Below, in pieces: positions 57,199-64,000 of a stretch of 64,000 bases of DNA. The DNA comes from Microbacterium sp. SORGH_AS_1204 (GTDB taxonomy: Bacteria; Actinomycetota; Actinomycetes; Actinomycetales; Microbacteriaceae): NCBI RefSeq assembly GCF_030818935.1, contig NZ_JAUTBD010000001.1, positions 1,054,001 to 1,118,000 of the forward strand, read 5' to 3'. The notes below the pieces were generated by a model that made no database searches, had not been told where the DNA came from, and saw nothing but the letters and a program-made list of their open reading frames with translations. Each line of letters starts with the position of its first letter. Within the stretch, counting starts at the first letter, position 1. The translations under genes and the position numbers were made by a program.

Positions 57199-57891
57199 TC
57201 AGGCGGTCTTGCCCGACTTCAGCATGTAGCCGAAGCCGCGCTTGGTCTGGATCAGCGGCTCGGAGGAGTGGGGATCGATCTTGCGGCGGAGGTACGAGAT
57301 GTAGCTCTCGACGATCCCGGCGTCGCCGTTGAAGTCGTACTCCCAGACGTGGTCGAGGATCTGCGCCTTGCTCAACACGCGGTTCGGATTGAGCATGAGG
57401 TAGCGCAGCAGTTTGAACTCGGTGGGGCTGAGGTCGATCGACACGTCGCCCACGCTGACGTCGTGGGTGTCCTGGTCCATGGTCAGCTCACCCGTGCGGA
57501 TGACGGACTCCTCGTCGGCCTGCATCGTGCGGCGCAGGATCGCCTGGATGCGGGCCACGATCTCGTCGAGGCTGAAGGGCTTGGTGACGTAGTCGTCGCC
57601 GCCGGCGTTCAAGCCCTCGATCTTGTCTTCGGTCTCGTCTTTGGCGGTCAGGAACAGGATCGGCGCGGTGTAGCCGGCGCCACGCAAGCGCTTGGTGACG
57701 CTGAACCCGTTCATGTCGGGCAGCATCACGTCGAGCACGATGAGGTCGGGTTCTTCCTCGAGCACGGCGGAGATCGTCTGCGCGCCGTTGGCCACGGCTC
57801 GCACCTGGAACCCGGCGAAGCGCAGGCTCGTGATGAGCAGGTCGCGAATGTTCGGTTCGTCGTCGACGACGAGGATGCGAGGTGCTGTCAT
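57199..57891 (-). CDS. OmpR-family response regulator (TcrX/PrrA-like)
   Basis: 230 residues. Receiver: acidic pair in LVVDDEPNIRDLL, phosphorylated Asp in LIVLDVMLPDMNGFSV, Lys in DDYVTKPFSLDEIV. Winged helix: PTEFKLLRYLMLNPNRVLSK and NGDAGIVESYISYLRRKIDP. It pairs with the kinase just downstream, in the same frame and separated by one stop codon. The stimulus is unknown; the pair is one of the common actinobacterial two-component systems. Confidence 0.92.
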   Translation of the reverse strand: MTAPRILVVDDEPNIRDLLITSLRFAGFQVRAVANGAQTISAVLEEEPDLIVLDVMLPDMNGFSVTKRLRGAGYTAPILFLTAKDETEDKIEGLNAGGDDYVTKPFSLDEIVARIQAILRRTMQADEESVIRTGELTMDQDTHDVSVGDVSIDLSPTEFKLLRYLMLNPNRVLSKAQILDHVWEYDFNGDAGIVESYISYLRRKIDPHSSEPLIQTKRGFGYMLKSGKTA

Positions 57892-57960
57892 GCCCTCATT
57901 ATCGTGAAGCGACCCAGCAATCCGCTGGATATGGAACCGATGGGCGCGCCCTGCTATGGG

Positions 57961-59610
57961 TCACGCGGCGGCGGCGTCGATCCCGTCGGCATCCAGGATC
58001 GTGTAGGAGTAGCCCTGTTCGGCGAGGAAGCGCTGGCGGTTCTGCGCGAAATCCTGGTCGACGGTGTCGCGGGCGATGAGGGTGTAGAAGCTCGCCGTGT
58101 GGTTCGACTGCTTCGGCCGCAGCAGGCGTCCGAGGCGCTGGGCTTCTTCTTGCCGCGACCCGAAAGAGCCCGACACCTGGATGGCGACGGAGGCCTCGGG
58201 CAGGTCGACCGAGAAATTGGCCACCTTCGACACCACCAGAAGGGGGATGCTGCCGTCGCGGAACCCCTGGAACAGCTCCTCGCGCTCGGGGATCGGGGTG
58301 GCTCCGGTGATCTGCGGAGCGTCGAGGGCTTCGGCGAGCTCGTCGATCTGATCGAGGTACTGCCCGATGATGAGCACACGCTCGCCCGGATGCCGCTGGA
58401 CCAGGCGCCGCGCGACATCGATCTTGGCGGGGGCGGTCGCGGCCAGTCGATAGCGGTCCTCGTCGGCGGCGGCGGCGTATTCGAGACGCTCACCCGCGGG
58501 GAGGTCGATGCGCACCTCGTAGCAGGCGGCGGGGGAGATGAAGCCCTGCGCCTCGATCTCCTTCCACGGGGCGTCGAAGCGCTTGGGGCCGATGAGGCTG
58601 AACACGTCGCCTTCGCGGCCGTCCTCGCGCACGAGCGTGGCGGTGAGGCCGAGACGGCGCCGGGCCTGCAGGTCGGCGGTGAGCTTGAACACCGGGGCGG
58701 GCAGCAGGTGCACCTCGTCGTACAGCACCAGGCCCCAGTCGAGCGCGTCGAGGAGGGCCAGGTGGGCGTACTGGCCTTTCCGCTTGGCGGTGAGGATCTG
58801 GTACGTCGCGATGGTGACGGGCTTGATCTCCTTCACCTGCCCGGAGTACTCGCCGATCTCCTCGGGCGTGAGCGTCGTGCGGCGCAGCAGCTCGTCGCGC
58901 CACTGGCGGGCGCTGACGGTGTTGGTGACGAGGATGAGCGTCGTCGTGCGAGTGTCGGCCATGGCGCCCGCACCCACGAGCGTCTTGCCCGCGCCGCAGG
59001 GGAGCACCACGACGCCGGAACCGCCCTCGGAGAAGGAGTCGACCGCCTGTCGCTGATAAGGGCGCAGGCTCCAGCCGTCTTCGGCGAGATCGATCGGGTG
59101 GGACGTACCGGGGGTGTAGCCGGCGAGGTCTTCGGCGGGCCACCCGATCTTCAGCAGCTCCTGCTTGATGTGGCCGCGCGCCCAGGCGTCGACGAGGTAG
59201 CTGTCGGGGGTGGGGTGGCCGATGAGCAGCGGCGCGATGCGCTTGTTGCGCGACACCTCGCTGAGCACCGCGGCATCCGACGACCGCAGCACGAGCTCTT
59301 TGGCGTCGTTGCGTTCGATGACCAGCCGGCCGTACCGATTGACCGTCTCGCGGATATCGGTGCTGACGGATGCGGGTACCGGGAAGCGCGACCACCGGTC
59401 GAGGGTGTCGAGCATGGCGTCGGCGTCGTGACCGGCCGCGCGGGCGTTCCACAGACCCAGGCGCGTGATGCGATACGTGTGGATGTGCTCGGGTGCGCGC
59501 TCGAGCTCGGCGAAGACCGCGAGCTCGTGCCGCGCCGTCTCCGCCTCGGGGTGGGCGACCTCGAGGAGGACGGTGCGGTCGCTCTGCACGATCAAGGGGC
59601 CGTCGGACAT
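57961..59610 (-). CDS. XPB/ERCC3-type DNA helicase
   Basis: 549 residues. N-terminal helicase-associated domain, then Walker A VVLPCGAGKTLVGAGAM, the Q-like QRQAVDSFSEGG, the DEVH box LVLYDEVHLLPAPVFK, and SGSFGSRQEEAQRLGRLLRP (motif VI with Arg fingers). RED-like and thumb elements are near GLTATLVREDGREGDVF. Bacterial XPB is a 3'-5' ATP-dependent helicase of DNA repair. Start ATG at 59610. It ends 69 bases before the response-regulator gene and follows its partner by 57 bases. Confidence 0.93.
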   Translation of the reverse strand: MSDGPLIVQSDRTVLLEVAHPEAETARHELAVFAELERAPEHIHTYRITRLGLWNARAAGHDADAMLDTLDRWSRFPVPASVSTDIRETVNRYGRLVIERNDAKELVLRSSDAAVLSEVSRNKRIAPLLIGHPTPDSYLVDAWARGHIKQELLKIGWPAEDLAGYTPGTSHPIDLAEDGWSLRPYQRQAVDSFSEGGSGVVVLPCGAGKTLVGAGAMADTRTTTLILVTNTVSARQWRDELLRRTTLTPEEIGEYSGQVKEIKPVTIATYQILTAKRKGQYAHLALLDALDWGLVLYDEVHLLPAPVFKLTADLQARRRLGLTATLVREDGREGDVFSLIGPKRFDAPWKEIEAQGFISPAACYEVRIDLPAGERLEYAAAADEDRYRLAATAPAKIDVARRLVQRHPGERVLIIGQYLDQIDELAEALDAPQITGATPIPEREELFQGFRDGSIPLLVVSKVANFSVDLPEASVAIQVSGSFGSRQEEAQRLGRLLRPKQSNHTASFYTLIARDTVDQDFAQNRQRFLAEQGYSYTILDADGIDAAAA

Positions 59611-59667
59611 AGCGTTCGAGTCTACCGGGGTCGGGGGCGGGCCGGCCGACCATGTGGGTGCGGGGGG

Positions 59668-61395
59668 TCAGTCGACGGGGGTGACGCCGTCGATGTGCGA
59701 CAGCGGAAGCGTCCTCTCGACGTCGGCGCCGCGATCGCGACCGCGCAGGCGCCCCCCGCCGAGTCCGGTCGCCTCCAGGCGGAACACGCGCGCCGAGCCG
59801 TCGGGAAGGCGCACCGTGACGTCGATGACGGCGCGGGCGCGCACGGCCTGGTCGAGCTCGCGCTCGAGCCACGCGGCATCCGAGTCGCCCACGCCCTCTC
59901 GCAGGCGCTGCAGCAGGTCGGTGTAGGTGTCGAGCGGGTCGGAGACGGGCCGAGGGTCGGCGGCCAGCTTCGCCCGCACCAGTGCGCGGGGACGCCCGTC
60001 GGGGTCGACGGCCAGCGCCGGGTAGTGCGCGTCGGTCAGCGCCCAGAACACCACGTCGCTCGAGACGTGCGAGACGAGCTCGTCGTCACCGGTGCGCGAG
60101 AGGGCGATCGAACGCAGCGACTGATCGACCTCCATCGACCGTAGGAGCGTCTCGTCGTCGGTGACCACGCGCGTCAGGAGCGTCGCCGGATCGCTCGACA
60201 CCCGGACGCGCCCGTGCTCGGCCGAGGTGCGCTCGATGACGTACGCCAGCGGCTGCGGGAGTCCGGTCAGCGAGATGCCGGTCAGGAACTCGCGGAGGGA
60301 CTCCGCCGTATCACCCGCCGTGATGGCGGCGCCGATGGAGGCGGCGCTGAAGCGGTAGCTGGAGGCCTGCGCGCGCGATTCGCGCACGGCCATCGACCGC
60401 AACCGCACGTCGAGGTGCGGGGCGAGCGGCCCCGGAGCGATGGCCGTCAGGTCGTTCTGCAGGTAGACCCGGTCGACCTCGGGGGGGAGGAGTTCGCGCA
60501 GTGCCGTCGTGTCGACATCGCCCCCGCGCGCAAGCGGTTCCGCCCACGGGGTGGTGCGACCGGCGGCGTCGATCAGGCCCCAGCGCGCGAGCCGCCGCGT
60601 CCACAACGCGGCGCGGTCCGGGCCCTCGGGGTCGAAGGGCGTCGCCCCGGCCCACTGCTCGACGGGGATCCACCCGCCGTCGGCCGCGCGATAGGCGCGG
60701 GGAAGGGCGTCGCGCAGCGCGACCGCCGTGCGTTGCCACCGCTCGAGGGTGGGCAGGCGCAACCACTCGCGACCGGCCGACGACACGAGCCACGCACGGT
60801 CGTTCGCGCCCAAGAGGCCCACGTCGGCCGCGAGGCCCACGAGCAGGTCGGCGTCGGCGGGGGTGGAGACAGCACCCGAATCGACGAGCCGGCGTCGCTC
60901 CGTCGCCCCGAGCGAACCCGACCCGATGCGCCCGAGCGGGGCTTCGAGCGTCTGCATGAGGATGTCGGCCACGGAGGCGGCGTAGGTGAACGCCGCCTCG
61001 GACGCGGCGGCCGTCTCGACCGCGGCGGGCGCGGGCACCGGTGCGGTGGCATCCGGGATGCCGTCGGCCAGCGCCTCGCGCACCGCGTCGGCCGTGCTCG
61101 GGAACGGCAGACCGTCTTCTCCGACGAGCGCACGGGAGACGAGATCATCGCGTGCGGGGCCGGTCGCGGGGATGCCGTCGAGTGCGGCGACCAGGGCGTC
61201 GGCCTCGCGACGCGTCAGCGCGGGCAGGGCGCGGGCGAGCGAGGCGGGCTCGAGCAACGACTCTGCGGCGTCGAACATGTCGCGCCACGCGACCGACGGC
61301 GGCACCTGGCGATCGGCGAACAGGCGTGCGAGCTCACCGTCGGAGCGCGCACCCAACGAGACCGCCAGAGCGCGTTGAGCGGAGGTCTCGGGCAC
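59668..61395 (-). CDS. Helicase_C_3/XPB-associated protein
   Basis: 575 residues. The middle has VYLQNDLTAIAPGPLAPHLD, and the C-terminal part ALTDAHYPALAVDPDGRPRA and LVRAKLAADPRPVSDPLD; this is the Helicase_C_3 (XPB/Ssl2-like N-terminal) family. The beginning is an Ala-rich helical region (GARSDGELARLFADRQVPPS). It has no ATPase motifs, so it probably works as a partner of the adjacent XPB helicase in DNA repair. Its start is one base from the stop of the gene before it, which makes one operon. Confidence 0.87.
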   Translation of the reverse strand: MPETSAQRALAVSLGARSDGELARLFADRQVPPSVAWRDMFDAAESLLEPASLARALPALTRREADALVAALDGIPATGPARDDLVSRALVGEDGLPFPSTADAVREALADGIPDATAPVPAPAAVETAAASEAAFTYAASVADILMQTLEAPLGRIGSGSLGATERRRLVDSGAVSTPADADLLVGLAADVGLLGANDRAWLVSSAGREWLRLPTLERWQRTAVALRDALPRAYRAADGGWIPVEQWAGATPFDPEGPDRAALWTRRLARWGLIDAAGRTTPWAEPLARGGDVDTTALRELLPPEVDRVYLQNDLTAIAPGPLAPHLDVRLRSMAVRESRAQASSYRFSAASIGAAITAGDTAESLREFLTGISLTGLPQPLAYVIERTSAEHGRVRVSSDPATLLTRVVTDDETLLRSMEVDQSLRSIALSRTGDDELVSHVSSDVVFWALTDAHYPALAVDPDGRPRALVRAKLAADPRPVSDPLDTYTDLLQRLREGVGDSDAAWLERELDQAVRARAVIDVTVRLPDGSARVFRLEATGLGGGRLRGRDRGADVERTLPLSHIDGVTPVD

Positions 61396-61396
61396 G

Positions 61397-61678
61397 TCAA
61401 CGAGCCTTGTTGGCCCGGGCCCTTCGGACGAAGCTCATGATGAGCACGGCCAGCAGGCAGCCGAACGCGACGGGGGGCGTGACGAGGACGAGCAGGCTCA
61501 CCACCGGCCAGACACCGGATGCCAGGTCGGCACCCGCGGTGGAGCCGATGATGATGGCGAAGAAGCACACGAGCGCCAGCACCAGCAGCCCCAGCGACAT
61601 GAACGCGAGGATGCGGTCGATGCGGCGGACGGGAACGTCGTCGCCCGGCGTGCGGCCGCCGGAGGTGCGGGTGCTCAT
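61397..61678 (-). CDS. Small membrane protein, two helices
   Basis: 93 residues. A polar N-terminus (MSTRTSGGRTPGDDVPVRR) precedes two hydrophobic helices (about 22-45 and 55-82). The C-terminus is basic. No family recognised. The ATG is seven bases after a -10 TAGGCT at 61686-61691 on the minus strand, so it is likely leaderless and starts the XPB operon. Confidence 0.68.
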   Translation of the reverse strand: MSTRTSGGRTPGDDVPVRRIDRILAFMSLGLLVLALVCFFAIIIGSTAGADLASGVWPVVSLLVLVTPPVAFGCLLAVLIMSFVRRARANKAR

Positions 61679-61685
61679 CGGCCTC

Positions 61686-61691
61686 AGCCTA
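61686..61691 (-). promoter_or_regulatory. -10 hexamer TAGGCT, leaderless small membrane protein gene
   Basis: Reads TAGGCT on the minus strand, seven bases before the ATG at 61678. Confidence 0.5.
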
Positions 61692-61784
61692 CTGCCTGGC
61701 GCAGGTGCCGTAGGCTGGAAGACCGGGATCCGATCGGTTCCCGCGTTCCGCCGCGCGATCGCGCACACACTCAGCGAGGTACCC

Positions 61785-62168
61785 ATGCCCACCGGCAAGG
61801 TCAGGTTCTACGACGACGAGAAGGGCTTCGGCTTCATCAGCACCGATGACGGCCAGGACGTGTTCCTGCACGCCACGGCTCTGCCCGCCGGAACCCCCGC
61901 GCCCAAGGCCGGGACGCGGCTGGAATTCGGTGTCGCCGACGGCAAGCGCGGCCTGCAGGCGCTCTCGGTGCGCATCATCGACGCCCCCGTGAGCCTGTCG
62001 AAGCGCTCCCGCAAGCCCGCCGACGACATGGCGATCATCGTGGAAGACCTCGTCAAGCTCCTCGACGGCATCGGCGGTGACCTGCGCCGCGGCCGGTACC
62101 CGAGCGGTCCGCACGCGCAGAAGATCGCGGCCGTGCTGCGCAAGGTCGCCGATGACTTCGAAGCCTGA
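61785..62168 (+). CDS. Cold-shock-domain protein with C-terminal extension
   Basis: 127 residues. The cold-shock domain (about 1-65) has KVRFYDDEKGFGFISTDDGQ and DVFLHATALPAG. The extension is basic then helical, RKPADDMAIIVEDLVKLLDG, ending VLRKVADDFEA. This two-part form is found in actinobacteria next to DUF3027, as here. The gene overlaps DUF3027 by 17 bases. It is not a plain CspA and its role is unknown. Confidence 0.9.
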   Translation: MPTGKVRFYDDEKGFGFISTDDGQDVFLHATALPAGTPAPKAGTRLEFGVADGKRGLQALSVRIIDAPVSLSKRSRKPADDMAIIVEDLVKLLDGIGGDLRRGRYPSGPHAQKIAAVLRKVADDFEA

Positions 62169-62772
62169 GCAGGGCCCCGACGAGCGTCTTACCGGCGCCC
62201 ACGATCTGGCGCTCGCCGCACTGCACGAGATCACGCCGGCCGACACCGTCGGCCCCGCGGCCGGGTACACGGCCGAAGACGACGGCGTGGTGTCGTTGCG
62301 TTTCCACACCCGTCTGTCGGGCTACCCCGGGTGGTTCTGGACGGTGAGCGTCGCCGTCGTCGACGACGCCGAGCCGACCGTGCTCGAGGTCGAGCTGCTG
62401 CCCGGCGACGGAGCCCTGCTCGCCCCCGACTGGGTGCCGTGGGCGACCCGTCTGGCCGAGTACCAGGCGGCGCAGGCGGCGGCGGTCGCTGCCGACGACG
62501 ACGACGACGATGATGACGAGGACCTCGACGACGGGTCCGACGATGATGACGACTCCGACGACGATGACGACTCCGACGACGATGACGAAGACGAGGCGGA
62601 CGAGCCCAAGCCGCGGTTCCACGCCGGCGACCTCGACGGTGTCGACATCGACGAGCTCGACGCCGATCGGGGCGACGGCACGCTCGACGACGAATCCGAC
62701 GACGACGAGTCGGAAGACGACGAGCTCGACGATGACGACGACGATCTCGACGAACACGACCGCAGCTACTGA
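62152..62772 (+). CDS. DUF3027 domain protein with acidic tail
   Basis: 206 residues. The DUF3027 domain (about 1-105) has VSLRFHTRLSGYPGWFWTVS and LLPGDGALLAPDWVPWATRL. The last 95 residues are almost all Asp/Glu/Ser (runs DDDDDDDDEDLDD), interrupted by KPRFHAGDLDGVDIDELDAD. Such acidic tails often contact basic proteins or RNA polymerase; here it may neutralise the basic cold-shock partner. The tract GACGACGACGACGAC repeats are slippage-prone. Start overlaps the previous gene. Confidence 0.9.
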   Translation: MTSKPEQGPDERLTGAHDLALAALHEITPADTVGPAAGYTAEDDGVVSLRFHTRLSGYPGWFWTVSVAVVDDAEPTVLEVELLPGDGALLAPDWVPWATRLAEYQAAQAAAVAADDDDDDDDEDLDDGSDDDDDSDDDDDSDDDDEDEADEPKPRFHAGDLDGVDIDELDADRGDGTLDDESDDDESEDDELDDDDDDLDEHDRSY

Positions 62773-62779
62773 TCTCTGA

Positions 62780-62822
62780 ACGACGAAGGCCGTCCCGCGC
62801 GATGCGGGACGGCCTTCGTCGT
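62780..62822. terminator. Bidirectional hairpin terminator
   Basis: 19-bp perfect stem (62780-62798 with 62804-62822) and loop GCGAT. The ACGACGAAGGC arm is shared with the terminator at 17152-17192. Between convergent DUF3027 and serC. Confidence 0.85.
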
Positions 62823-62828
62823 TGCGCG

Positions 62829-63950
62829 TCAGGCGCCGGGCAGGTGCTCGATCGTGTAGTCGATCGCGCCGATGAGGCGGCGCACGTCGGCCGGCTCGAT
62901 GGAGACGAACGTGGCGACGCGCAGCTGGTTGCGACCGAGCTTGCGGTAGGGCTCGGTGTCGACGATGCCGTTCGCGCGCAGGCTCTTGGCGATGGCGGCG
63001 GCGTCGATGCTGTCGTCGAAGTCGATGGTGACCACGACGGGGGAGCGGTCGGCGGGGTCGGCGACGAACGGGGCCGCGACGTCACTGGCATCCGCCCACT
63101 CGTACAGCGCCGACGACGACTCCGCGGTGCGGGCTCCCGCCCACGACAACCCGCCGTTGTCGAGGATCCACCCGAGCTGCTCGTCGAGAAGCAGCAGGGT
63201 CGCCAGGGCCGGGGTGTTCAGCGTCTGCTCGAGACGGGAGTTGTCGACGGCGTTCTTCAGGCTCAGGAACTCGGGGATGTAGCGGTCGGATGCCGCGATG
63301 CGCTCGATGCGCTCGACGGCGGCCGGCGACACGGCGGCGTACCAGAGCCCTCCGTCGGAGCCGAGGTTCTTCTGCGGAGCGAAGTAGTAGACGTCGGCCT
63401 GCGTCACGTCGAAGTCGATGCCGCCGGCGGCGCTGGTGGCATCGATGACGGTGAGCGCCCCGGCATCCGCATGGACACGCTCGACCGGGGCGGAGACGCC
63501 GGTGGAGGTCTCGTTGTGCGGCCATGCGTAGACGTCGACGCCCTCGACGGCCTCGGCCACGGTGCGCGTTCCCGCCTCGGCCTTTCGCACATCGGGCGCC
63601 TGCAGCCAGGGGGCGGCCGCGGCGGAGGCGAACTTGCCGCCGAACTCGCCGAAGACGAGGTTCTGGCTGCGGTTCTCGATGAGGCCGAAGGCGGCGGCAT
63701 CCCAGAAGGCGGTCGATCCGCCGTTGCCGAGGATGATCTCGTAGCCCTCGGGCAGACGGAACAGCTGCGACAGGCGCTCGCGCGTGCTGGCCACGAGGTT
63801 CTTCACCGGCGCCTGGCGGTGCGAGGTGCCGAGGATCGAGGCTCCACGGGTGACGAGGGCCTCGAGCTGCGCACCGCGCACCTTCGAGGGGCCGCACCCG
63901 AAGCGGCCGTCGGCGGGCAGGAGGTCGGTGGGGAGTTCCACGTGCGGCAT
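62829..63950 (-). CDS. serC: Phosphoserine aminotransferase
   Basis: 373 residues. Class V aminotransferase of serine synthesis (3-phosphohydroxypyruvate to phosphoserine), also used for pyridoxine in some bacteria. Actinobacterial-type: RFGCGPSKVRGAQLEALVTR, the segment ILGNGGSTAFWDAAAFGLIE, and the PLP lysine in VYYFAPQKNLGSDGGLWYAA. The start ATG at 63948-63950 is leaderless with -10 TAGAAT. Confidence 0.96.
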   Translation of the reverse strand: MPHVELPTDLLPADGRFGCGPSKVRGAQLEALVTRGASILGTSHRQAPVKNLVASTRERLSQLFRLPEGYEIILGNGGSTAFWDAAAFGLIENRSQNLVFGEFGGKFASAAAAPWLQAPDVRKAEAGTRTVAEAVEGVDVYAWPHNETSTGVSAPVERVHADAGALTVIDATSAAGGIDFDVTQADVYYFAPQKNLGSDGGLWYAAVSPAAVERIERIAASDRYIPEFLSLKNAVDNSRLEQTLNTPALATLLLLDEQLGWILDNGGLSWAGARTAESSSALYEWADASDVAAPFVADPADRSPVVVTIDFDDSIDAAAIAKSLRANGIVDTEPYRKLGRNQLRVATFVSIEPADVRRLIGAIDYTIEHLPGA

Positions 63951-63957
63951 GGGACCG

Positions 63958-63963
63958 ATTCTA
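63958..63963 (-). promoter_or_regulatory. -10 hexamer TAGAAT, leaderless serC
   Basis: Reads TAGAAT on the minus strand, seven bases before the serC ATG. Confidence 0.55.
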
Positions 63964-64000
63964 GGGTCCCCGCCCCGTCGCTCCTGCGCCGATGTCGGAG

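Overview
The window comes from a high-GC actinobacterium, most likely Microbacterium or a close relative in Microbacteriaceae. This rests on gene content and order, not on a database search. The signs are SenX3-RegX3 with PhoU, CarD followed by an IspDF fusion, an XPB-type helicase with its Helicase_C_3 partner, DUF3027, DUF3263, DUF4032, DUF2332, a DUF222/HNH protein, a CIRCE-controlled groEL without groES beside it, and many genes that look leaderless (a TANNNT -10 hexamer ending 5 to 7 bases before the start codon). No integrase, transposase, phage module or CRISPR array was seen.

Layout. 1-1593: the end of a Pls/PosA-like NRPS-related gene and an M1 metallopeptidase. 1894-6330: a GNAT enzyme, a DUF222/HNH protein, a cluster of nine palindromic repeats, an Sfp-type phosphopantetheinyl transferase carrying internal 19-residue repeats, and a NUDIX/phosphatase fusion. 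6327-17144: phosphate and nitrogen control (ppk1, a GlnR-like regulator, gpmA, phoU, senX3, regX3), together with a nitrobindin-like protein, ygfZ with an apparent frameshift, an FUSC protein and a methyltransferase. 17199-27888: lipoprotein, carD, ispDF, GNAT, cysS, rlmB, an NAD(P)-binding protein, DUF4032, a sugar ABC ATPase, a DsbA-like protein, a small conserved protein and tRNA-Thr(UGU).

28068-45021 is the main accessory region, a cell-surface polysaccharide locus. It has a Tat-type beta-helix lipoprotein, two hexapeptide acyltransferases, several glycosyltransferases, an SGNH lipoprotein, a flippase, an O-antigen-ligase-like polymerase and a Wzz-like protein. Two operons diverge from 37530-37814. 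Three of its genes are fusions: GT2 with a wax-ester-synthase/DGAT-type acyltransferase, GT2 with GT4, and PssD with PssE. An initiating sugar-phosphate transferase was not seen. The GT2-acyltransferase fusion is the best candidate for undescribed chemistry, because it suggests acylation of a sugar polymer or its lipid intermediate.

45062-64000: an amylosucrase-like GH13 enzyme, a membrane protein with a YtrA-type GntR regulator, a YdcZ-type DMT transporter, nitroreductase, msrB, DUF2332, DUF3263, a LytR_C protein, a cold-shock protein, groEL behind two CIRCE operators, a response regulator and sensor kinase pair with an unusual start, the XPB helicase pair, a cold-shock-domain protein, DUF3027 and serC. 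Convergent genes are repeatedly separated by strong bidirectional hairpin terminators.

Two signals span several genes. The heptamer GGATGCC (or its complement) occurs at least 80 times by hand scan, several-fold above expectation for this base composition, often in otherwise less favoured codons. An 11-bp repeat resembling a PHO box, with an identical 11-base core, lies upstream of both ppk1 and senX3-regX3, consistent with RegX3 control of polyphosphate synthesis.
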